A stretch of DNA of 11,862 nt from Mucilaginibacter sp. UBA4741 (GTDB lineage Bacteria > Bacteroidota > Bacteroidia > Sphingobacteriales > Sphingobacteriaceae). Positions within the stretch are counted from its first letter, which is position 1, and each line of letters opens with the position of its first letter. The notes below the pieces were generated by a model. That model was not told the DNA's origin. It saw nothing but the letters and a program-made list of their open reading frames with translations, and searched no databases. The stretch covers positions 1-11,862 of the forward strand of contig DHIR01000063.1 of NCBI GenBank assembly GCA_002403905.1, given 5' to 3'. A program made the position numbers and the translations under genes. Shown in pieces: positions 1 to 4,950 of this stretch.

Positions 1-1
1 A

Positions 2-1363
2 ATGAACTTTGTTGAAGAATTACGCTGGCGGGGCATGTTGCATGATATTATGCCCGGAACTGAGGACTTGTTAAATAAGGGTATGACATCCGGCTATATT
101 GGGTTTGACCCAACTGCTGATTCATTACATGTTGGCAGCCTGGCGCAGATCATGACCATGATACACTTTCAACGTGCCGGCCATAAGCCGCTTGCATTGG
201 TTGGTGGCGCTACTGGTATGGTGGGTGATCCTTCGGGAAAATCTGCAGAGCGTAATTTGCTATCAGAAGATGTTTTACAGAAGAACCTGGCAGGTATAAA
301 GGCGCAATTAGAGAAATTTCTTGATTTTACCAGCGGTGTCAATAGCGCCGAAATGGTTAACAATTTTGATTGGTTTAAGGATTTTACTTTCCTTGATTTT
401 ATACGCGAGGTTGGCAAGCACATCACAGTTAATTACATGATGGCTAAAGACTCGGTAAAGAAAAGGCTGGAGGGTGAAACCGGGATGTCATTTACTGAAT
501 TTACCTACCAATTGGTGCAAGGTTATGATTTTTACTATTTGTGGAAACATAAGGATTGCAAACTACAAATGGGCGGGTCTGACCAATGGGGCAATATTGT
601 TACTGGTACAGAACTGGTTCGCCGTAAAGGTGGAGGCGAAGCATTTGCTTTAACTACGCAATTGATCAAAAAATCAGACGGCTCGAAGTTTGGAAAAACT
701 GAGGGCGGTAATATCTGGCTGGATAAAAGTAAAACAAGTGTGTTTGATTTCTATCAATTTTGGTTAAATACGAATGATGTGGATGCCAAAACATACATTC
801 GAATATTTACTTTATTTGATAAACATATAATCGAGAAATTAGAAATTGAACAGGACGCTGCACCTCATTTACGTGTGCTACAAAAAGCGTTAGCTAAGGA
901 TATAACGACTAGAGTTCATGGGGAAGAGGAGTATTTATTAGTTCAAAAAAATATTGAATTCTGGCAAAATAAAAATTTTAAATGGATAGATCTTGAGGAA
1001 TTAACAGAAAATAAGTTTTTAAAAATCTTTTCAAGCAGTAATAAGTTCTTTATTCCCAAACATACTGTTCACACGCTATTTAATAATGTAATTGATTTTC
1101 TGTTTGAAATATATTATCCTGTTGAAAATGATACGTCAAAGAAATTATTTGAATCAAAAGGGGAGATCAAAAGATTAATTGCAAACGGTGGACTTTATAT
1201 TAATAAGGCCAAAGTAAATGAGGATGATAAAGTCAACTCCTATCATAAACTATTTGAAAAATATATCTTCCTTCAAAAGGGAAAGAAAGATTCGACATTG
1301 ATAAGTATTTGTGATGATCCGTGGAGAGAATTAGATTATATTAATAAGGAAACAAATAGTTAG
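2..1363 (+). CDS. tyrS: Tyrosyl-tRNA synthetase (TyrRS), with atypical C-terminal half
   Basis: Class I aminoacyl-tRNA synthetase that charges tRNA-Tyr with tyrosine in the cytoplasm, using ATP. Visible signatures: the HIGH-type motif as HVGS (residues 43-46), the GDPSGK stretch (75-80), the tyrosine-pocket segment YQLVQGYDF (169-177), GGSDQWGN (191-198) and the KMSKS-type loop as KFGKT (229-233). An S4-like RNA-binding domain follows at about 385-435. The start at base 2 fits the family N-terminus (MNFVEELRWRGMLHD); upstream DNA is not in the window. At 453 residues it is somewhat longer than the roughly 420-430 usual for the family, through a tail after residue about 437. From about base 770 the gene becomes much more AT-rich: I count 33 G+C of 60 at 181-240 but 14 of 60 at 961-1020. 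The protein there keeps only loose family resemblance. The catalytic core is intact, so it is probably functional. Identity is certain; the origin of the 3' half is not. Confidence 0.97.
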   Translation: MNFVEELRWRGMLHDIMPGTEDLLNKGMTSGYIGFDPTADSLHVGSLAQIMTMIHFQRAGHKPLALVGGATGMVGDPSGKSAERNLLSEDVLQKNLAGIKAQLEKFLDFTSGVNSAEMVNNFDWFKDFTFLDFIREVGKHITVNYMMAKDSVKKRLEGETGMSFTEFTYQLVQGYDFYYLWKHKDCKLQMGGSDQWGNIVTGTELVRRKGGGEAFALTTQLIKKSDGSKFGKTEGGNIWLDKSKTSVFDFYQFWLNTNDVDAKTYIRIFTLFDKHIIEKLEIEQDAAPHLRVLQKALAKDITTRVHGEEEYLLVQKNIEFWQNKNFKWIDLEELTENKFLKIFSSSNKFFIPKHTVHTLFNNVIDFLFEIYYPVENDTSKKLFESKGEIKRLIANGGLYINKAKVNEDDKVNSYHKLFEKYIFLQKGKKDSTLISICDDPWRELDYINKETNS

Positions 1364-1395
1364 GAAAAATTATTTTTTAATTATTAGTAGAATAA

Positions 1396-1427
1396 TTTGA
1401 AATTACGACAAAAAGTATTTATTTTTG
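1396..1427 (+). promoter_or_regulatory. Bacteroidota-type promoter of the xre-res operon
   Basis: A -33 box TTTG at 1396-1399 and an exact -7 box TATTTTTG (TAnnTTTG) at 1420-1427 are separated by 20 bp, the spacing expected for the primary sigma factor of Bacteroidota. Transcription would start near 1433-1435, leaving a leader of only about 10 nt before the antitoxin ATG at 1445. No Shine-Dalgarno sequence is present, as is normal in this phylum. The call rests on consensus matching only. Confidence 0.65.
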
Positions 1428-1441
1428 GATAAATGTCGTAA
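1403..1441. promoter_or_regulatory. Inverted-repeat operator candidate of the RES-Xre module
   Basis: TTACGACA at 1403-1410 is repeated as its exact reverse complement TGTCGTAA at 1434-1441. The arms lie 31 bp apart start to start, about three helical turns, so both face the same side of the DNA. The left arm sits in the promoter spacer and the right arm at the expected transcription start. Xre-family antitoxins usually repress their own operon, so this is the likely binding site of the antitoxin or the toxin-antitoxin complex. Arms and spacing are seen directly; the function is inferred. Confidence 0.6.
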
Positions 1442-1444
1442 ATT

Positions 1445-1939
1445 ATGAAACATAAAAAAGATGATATAGCCAAAAATGAATTAGGTGAACCAGCAGTTGC
1501 TTACAATGTTTCATCAACCAATTTGTTTGCAACAGCAATAGGTAATGCAGCAAGGCAATTTAATATAATGGGTAGCTATGATATTTTAAAAGCCACTCGA
1601 CAAGGTCTACCCAAACATGGCCTAATGGCCCTGGCTAAAAAAATATCTTTAACACTTCAGGAGTTTGCAAACATCATGCATATCTCAGAACGCACGTTAC
1701 AGCGTTATGATGATGATGAGATCATTAAAACAGAATACGCAGAGAAAGCCGTTGAGCTAGCCCGTTTATATACCCGCGGCGAAGAAGTTTTTGGCTCGAT
1801 GGATAAATTTAAAATATGGATGAAAACTCCTGTTCATGTTTTTAGGGGCGATACCCCGGTTTCGCTTTTAGATACTTCTATTGGTTTTGATATGGTTTTT
1901 AAAGAGCTGGGCCGTATTGAACATGGTATTTTTGCCTGA
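1445..1939 (+). CDS. Xre/MbcA/ParS-type antitoxin of a RES-Xre toxin-antitoxin system
   Basis: Antitoxin that should bind and neutralise the RES toxin encoded immediately downstream, and repress the shared promoter. The 164 residues show a variable, polar N-terminus (1-50), a helix-turn-helix region of the Xre type at about 54-97 (helices around LTLQEFANIMHISERTLQRY, 69-88), and the C-terminal toxin-binding domain (DUF2384) at about 110-164. The latter is recognisable from ARLYTRGEEVFGSMDKFKIW (106-125) and the ending GFDMVFKELGRIEHGIFA. Length is typical for the family. The ATG at 1445 is the only reasonable start. The stop codon shares its last base with the toxin's ATG (TGATG), implying translational coupling and antitoxin-first synthesis. 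The tyrS stop lies 81 bp upstream and the pair has its own promoter, so it is probably not transcribed with tyrS. Family assignment is firm; activity is inferred. Confidence 0.93.
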   Translation: MKHKKDDIAKNELGEPAVAYNVSSTNLFATAIGNAARQFNIMGSYDILKATRQGLPKHGLMALAKKISLTLQEFANIMHISERTLQRYDDDEIIKTEYAEKAVELARLYTRGEEVFGSMDKFKIWMKTPVHVFRGDTPVSLLDTSIGFDMVFKELGRIEHGIFA

Positions 1940-2394
1940 TGATACTTTACCGTTTAGTTAGAAGTGTTTATGCCGATGATTTGAGCGGTAACGGCGCGCG
2001 TCTATATGGTGGCCGTTGGAACAGCGAAGGCAAGGCTATGGTTTACCTGGCATCGTCAAGATCGTTAGCGGTATTAGAGGCGCTGGCGCATTTAAATCCC
2101 ACCAATATGCCTGATGATTATTGTATGATCACGATAGAGGCACCAGACAGCATTGATGAATTAAACATTAATGCACTACCAAAAAACTGGAATGAATATC
2201 CGGAGCAAAATATTTTAAAGCAGGTAGGCAATCGGTTTTTGCAGCAAAACAACCAATTGCTTTTAAAGGTGCCTTCAGCATTAGTTAATGAGGAGTTTAA
2301 TTACCTGATGAACCCTTTACACAAACTGGCACCTTCGGTTAAAATAGTAACAAAAAAGCCGTTCAGTTTTGATGAACGGCTGCGCCCCCTCTAA
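1939..2394 (+). CDS. RES-domain toxin (NAD+-degrading type)
   Basis: Toxin partner of the preceding antitoxin. RES proteins have an ADP-ribosyltransferase-like fold, and characterised members (such as mycobacterial MbcT) destroy cellular NAD+, by phosphorolysis or hydrolysis, and arrest growth. The 151 residues carry the family hallmarks: GGRWNSEG with R26, YLASSRSLAVLEALAHLNP (36-54) with E47, and VPSALV (111-116) with S113, giving the Arg-Glu-Ser set that names the domain. NPLH (125-128) is also typical. Nothing is truncated internally, so the toxin looks active. The ATG overlaps the antitoxin stop by one base. The C-terminal codons (RLRPL) and the TAA stop lie at and inside the edge of a palindromic intergenic repeat, so the repeat may have set the present C-terminus. 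Whether the reaction is phosphorolysis or hydrolysis cannot be told from sequence. Confidence 0.94.
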   Translation: MILYRLVRSVYADDLSGNGARLYGGRWNSEGKAMVYLASSRSLAVLEALAHLNPTNMPDDYCMITIEAPDSIDELNINALPKNWNEYPEQNILKQVGNRFLQQNNQLLLKVPSALVNEEFNYLMNPLHKLAPSVKIVTKKPFSFDERLRPL

Positions 2395-2480
2395 ATCTCC
2401 CCCGGTAGGGGAGACTTTAACTCAAAGTTTTTATTTGATTGAAATTTAAAAGCCCCCCTTCCGGGAAAGGTTTGGGCGGG
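2385..2480. repeat. Palindromic intergenic repeat (bipartite, MITE/REP-like)
   Basis: Two C/G-rich arms, about 2385-2420 and 2446-2480, are imperfect reverse complements of each other. Aligning 2391-2413 against 2475-2453 gives 17 matches of 23, and the match resumes after a one-base indel. The core between them is AT-rich. The left arm is itself a hairpin: CTCCCC at 2397-2402 pairs with GGGGAG at 2408-2413. The element lies between convergent genes, overlaps the toxin stop and ends 6 bp before the stop of the next gene. Similar C-run/G-run intergenic palindromes are, from general knowledge, common in Sphingobacteriaceae genomes. It could also act as a bidirectional transcription terminator. 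Confidence 0.6.
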
Positions 2481-2485
2481 TTGAT

Positions 2486-3127
2486 CTATAAATCATTTAA
2501 CAACTCCAACTTTTTGTGATTATATTCTTCTTGCGATATTAATCCGTTATCAAACAAAGTCCTTAATTTTTTAAGTTTTTCGGTTAGTACATCGGGTTTT
2601 ACTTCTTCATAATGAATGGCCGGTTCTGGTTGTTGAACTGGTTGTATTGCCTGGAAAGCAGCAACAGGTTGCGATGGTGTTTCAAACTGTACAGATCCTG
2701 ATTCTGCGCGCTTTTCTTCCAGATCGCGTAAACGGCGTGCTTCACGTTCGGCTTCTTTACGTTCCTGTGCGTATTGGTATAGCTTACGTGCTTGTATTTT
2801 AGGCAGGTAATCAACACCCATTTCGGCACCATTAGTTGTTTTTACGCTGAATATGGCGCCTATAATTTCTTCTTTTGTGTAAACGTCTACAACGTCTTTC
2901 CAAACAAAATCAACAAATTTTATAGATAGGCCAAGGTTTGCAGGGGTAAAGAATAGTACGCGCTTGTTTGTTATAGCAATACAATCAGGTAGTAAATTTA
3001 CCAATGGTTTTTTCTGTACGGCTATATATATTATTTCTTCGCCGGTGGTTAACAGATCAACCAAACGGGTATAAACTTTTTCAATTGCTTTAGGATCCTG
3101 TTCGTCACGCAAAAATTTCTCGATCAT
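2486..3127 (-). CDS. Bacterial PH-domain protein with C-terminal SHOCT motif
   Basis: Exact role unknown. The 213 residues divide into an N-terminal bacterial pleckstrin-homology-like domain (about 22-118, with the characteristic GEEIIYIAVQ, IAITNKRVLFF and YLPKIQARKL strands and helix), a charged helix likely to form a coiled coil (about 112-141, rich in E, R and K), a Pro/Gln-rich flexible linker (about 142-178), and a C-terminal SHOCT motif (about 181-211, LTEKLKKLRTLFDNGLISQEEY). SHOCT is a short helical pair found at the ends of many bacterial proteins, thought to mediate oligomerisation. There is no signal peptide or membrane helix, so it is probably cytoplasmic or peripheral. It lies 59 bp downstream of the LuxE-like gene on the same strand, with a candidate promoter in between. 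Domain calls are fairly secure; biological function is not known. Confidence 0.85.
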   Translation of the reverse strand: MIEKFLRDEQDPKAIEKVYTRLVDLLTTGEEIIYIAVQKKPLVNLLPDCIAITNKRVLFFTPANLGLSIKFVDFVWKDVVDVYTKEEIIGAIFSVKTTNGAEMGVDYLPKIQARKLYQYAQERKEAEREARRLRDLEEKRAESGSVQFETPSQPVAAFQAIQPVQQPEPAIHYEEVKPDVLTEKLKKLRTLFDNGLISQEEYNHKKLELLNDL

Positions 3128-3149
3128 CTTATCTCTCTTTTTTGAAGTG

Positions 3150-3157
3150 CAAAAATA
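3150..3157 (-). promoter_or_regulatory. Candidate -7 box for the PH-SHOCT gene
   Basis: On the minus strand TATTTTTG matches the Bacteroidota -7 consensus TAnnTTTG exactly, 22 bp upstream of the ATG at 3127. I find no TTTG at the proper -33 distance, so this may be weak or fortuitous. Confidence 0.35.
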
Positions 3158-3186
3158 TATAAATTCTGTTAGTTGTGTAGTAAGTT

Positions 3187-4170
3187 TTACGCTATCAGTA
3201 AATTACAACCGCGTATATCGGCATTGTCAAACCGGCCAAGTACTTCAAAATCGCCATCGGCATACACCTTTCCTAAATCCTGCGTAGCTATAAATGAGCA
3301 GGAATTGATATTTGCCAGGTCAATAATGTTGATGCCGCCGGCTTTGCTGTTGGTAACTAAACTTAATGGATCATTAGTATCTCGTGTAATAATGCGCATC
3401 CATGGCGGGCAGCTAAAGATTCCTTCGCCTTTTGAGTAGGCTTGTGATAATAATTCGGTCATCCCATACTCAGAATGTATAGCCTTAACGCCAAAGCCTT
3501 TGCAAAGGGTAGCATGCAATTCTTCGCGTATCATTTCTTTGCGGCGGCCCTTCATTCCACCGGTTTCCATCACAATCAGTTCGGGGAAATTTATTTGGTA
3601 TTGCTCAACAAAATCAAGCAAAGCAAATGTTACACCTATTAATAAAGTGGATTTTTTAGCCTGTTGTTGCTTGGCAAGCTGCTTTGCCAGATCATCATGA
3701 TTATACAAATAAAAGCCACTATCAGGATTGTTTGACTGTGTTATAAGATCTTGTGCCATGTAAATAAGCGATGATCCTTGTCTCTCTAAATACGAGGGGA
3801 GCAAAGCCAATACTGTATAATCTTTTATATCGCCATAAAATAATTGAAACGCTTTGCGGAAACTCTCTTCATACCAGCTAACATCTGTTACATAGTGGCT
3901 GCTGGTGATCATACCTGTTGTGCCAGAGCTTGTAAAAGTTAATTGTACATCATCGGGCGAGCTTATTACTTTATGCGCCTTAAAAAATTGGATAGGTAAA
4001 AAGGGAATTTGCTGTATAGTCGTTATTCCATCGGTATCGATATTTAAACCCTTAATGAAATCAGCGTAAACTTTACAATTTTTAGCCTGGTGCTGAAAAA
4101 CCTGGAGGGCAACAGCATTAAATTGCTCATCGTTATTTATAAAAAATACCTGCTGTTTATCGGGCTTCAT
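3187..4170 (-). CDS. LuxE/PaaK-family acyl-adenylating protein (acyl-protein synthetase-like)
   Basis: Member of the adenylate-forming (ANL) superfamily most like LuxE, the acyl-protein synthetase that activates fatty acids as acyl-AMP. The 327 residues show the phosphate-binding loop FTSSGTTG (79-86), a Gly-rich METGGMKGRR segment (201-210), the adenine/acyl-AMP motif HSEYGMTELLSQAY (232-245), ATQDLG (295-300) and the end segment GRFDNADIRGC (312-322). It is shorter than full acyl-CoA synthetases, as expected for LuxE types that lack the large C-terminal lid domain. No luxC reductase or luciferase genes are present, so bioluminescence is not implied. In Bacteroidota such proteins stand alone or near lipid and cell-envelope genes. 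The start is the first ATG after an open stretch without other ATG codons. An exact TATCTTTG sits only about 5 bp upstream, so the mRNA could be nearly leaderless. The substrate is unknown. Confidence 0.85.
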   Translation of the reverse strand: MKPDKQQVFFINNDEQFNAVALQVFQHQAKNCKVYADFIKGLNIDTDGITTIQQIPFLPIQFFKAHKVISSPDDVQLTFTSSGTTGMITSSHYVTDVSWYEESFRKAFQLFYGDIKDYTVLALLPSYLERQGSSLIYMAQDLITQSNNPDSGFYLYNHDDLAKQLAKQQQAKKSTLLIGVTFALLDFVEQYQINFPELIVMETGGMKGRRKEMIREELHATLCKGFGVKAIHSEYGMTELLSQAYSKGEGIFSCPPWMRIITRDTNDPLSLVTNSKAGGINIIDLANINSCSFIATQDLGKVYADGDFEVLGRFDNADIRGCNLLIA

Positions 4171-4174
4171 TGCT

Positions 4175-4222
4175 GCAAAGATAAGCAGATGTGCAGATAT
4201 GTAAATGTGCGGATGTACAGAT
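4175..4222. repeat. Degenerate 8-bp tandem repeat before the LuxE-like start
   Basis: Six consecutive 8-bp units, all ending in AT: GCAAAGAT, AAGCAGAT, GTGCAGAT, ATGTAAAT, GTGCGGAT, GTACAGAT (consensus GTGCAGAT). They fill the region 5-52 bp upstream of the LuxE-like ATG. On the minus strand the first two units create TATCTTTG (4176-4183), an exact -7 promoter box. The periodicity is read directly; an effect on expression is inferred. Confidence 0.6.
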
Positions 4223-4252
4223 AAGACGTTGGCATGACCAATTAATCATTTA

Positions 4253-4606
4253 CTACGGCTGATATTTTAAAAAGTCCCCATCTATAATCAATAGCTTTAC
4301 ACATGTTTGTGCTAATGAACGGTGGGAGCTTAGTTCGTCGGTAACTATATAGGTCATACCCTTGGTCAGGGTTGATTTTTCGCCGGTTTCCATTTCAGAA
4401 ATAACAACGCCCTCTAAACAATGTACAATATGGCCTTTTTGACACCGATGGTCGGCTATATAACCCGCAGAATATTCAACTATTCTTACACGTAAACCCG
4501 CAAACTGTAGTGTTTGCCAGGTTGAATTACCTATCTCGCCGGGATGGTTTGTTTTGGCTATAATATCCCAGTTTATTACCTGGAAGGGGATGTTTTGATT
4601 GCTCAT
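4253..4606 (-). CDS. DHCW-type cupin-fold protein
   Basis: Small single-domain cupin of 117 residues; no enzymatic activity is known for this family, to my knowledge. The metal-site-like segment reads ADHRCQKGHIVHCLEG (51-66), close to the ADHWCxKGHI signature behind the 'DHCW motif cupin fold protein' name, with Trp replaced by Arg at residue 54. H95 in SSHRS could supply a further ligand. A conserved N-terminal block (HPGEIGNSTWQTLQFAGLRV, 21-40) precedes the barrel strands. There is no signal peptide, so it is cytoplasmic. The gene lies 82 bp upstream of the LuxE-like gene on the same strand and is divergent from the GH31 gene. The gap and the repeat within it make a shared transcript possible but unproven. 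The fold assignment is good; the function is open. Confidence 0.85.
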   Translation of the reverse strand: MSNQNIPFQVINWDIIAKTNHPGEIGNSTWQTLQFAGLRVRIVEYSAGYIADHRCQKGHIVHCLEGVVISEMETGEKSTLTKGMTYIVTDELSSHRSLAQTCVKLLIIDGDFLKYQP

Positions 4607-4728
4607 TATAATAAGTAATTAAAGGGCGCAATTTAATAAAGAAACAAACACATATATCTTTTTGCACAGATGCTGCCGTTATACATCTAAAGACAATATT
4701 GGGCGCTTAATAAATTTATTATTGATTT

Positions 4729-4759
4729 AATAGCAATGGGTTTTATGCCTATTGTTATT
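4729..4759. other. Long stem-loop in the cupin-GH31 intergenic region
   Basis: AATAGCAATGGG (4729-4740) pairs with CCTATTGTTATT (4748-4759) over 12 positions, with two G-U wobbles when read as RNA from the plus strand, around a 7-nt loop. No T-tract follows on the plus strand, so it is not an obvious terminator. It may be an operator or a leader structure. Confidence 0.4.
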
Positions 4760-4779
4760 TAACTAACTTTCTGGTATTG

Positions 4780-4802
4780 AAAATTATGAGTTTCATAATT
4801 TT
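4780..4802. promoter_or_regulatory. Perfect palindrome upstream of the GH31 gene, operator candidate
   Basis: AAAATTATGA (4780-4789) and TCATAATTTT (4793-4802) are exact reverse complements around a 3-bp centre (GTT). The site lies 148 bp before the GH31 ATG and 173 bp before the cupin ATG, so it could serve a dimeric regulator of either gene. The AT-rich arms make a chance match somewhat more likely. Confidence 0.4.
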
Positions 4803-4950
4803 TCACATTTGTCGATGTTTTCCGCTGGGATTATGGCTTAATTATTGAATAAAAATCGTTTATTAGCTGTTGAAACAGGCATTTGCCGACTTGTTTTTAG
4901 CTTTTACAATAAATTGTTTGTGGGCAGGAACGAATAGTTTAATTAGTTAT

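Larger units (their letters stand above)
4607..4950. other. Divergent intergenic region between cupin and GH31 genes
   Basis: This 344-bp AT-rich region separates the leftward cupin gene from the rightward GH31 gene and should hold both promoters. I find no exact TTTG/TAnnTTTG pair on either strand; the closest are single-mismatch -7 boxes without a partner. It does contain a long hairpin (4729-4759) and a perfect palindrome (4780-4802), listed separately. A TTG codon at 4870 opens the GH31 frame, but the ATG at 4951 is preferred. I see no small gene or RNA gene here. Confidence 0.5.

Noticed and set aside
3187..4170. LuxE-like gene as evidence for bioluminescence
   Set aside because: No luxA, B, C or D relatives are present. 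LuxE-family proteins are widespread in non-luminous Bacteroidota.
4175..4222. Tandem repeats as a CRISPR array
   Set aside because: Units are 8 bp, contiguous and degenerate, without spacers, and no cas genes are nearby.
4913..4920. ATTGTTTG upstream of GH31 as a -7 box
   Set aside because: The first two bases are AT instead of TA, and no TTTG lies at the right -33 distance.
4870..4950. TTG at 4870 as start of the GH31 protein, giving a possible signal peptide
   Set aside because: The added 27 residues have an acidic residue before the hydrophobic stretch, no clear cleavage site and no family resemblance. The ATG at 4951 gives the typical MEEN-type N-terminus.
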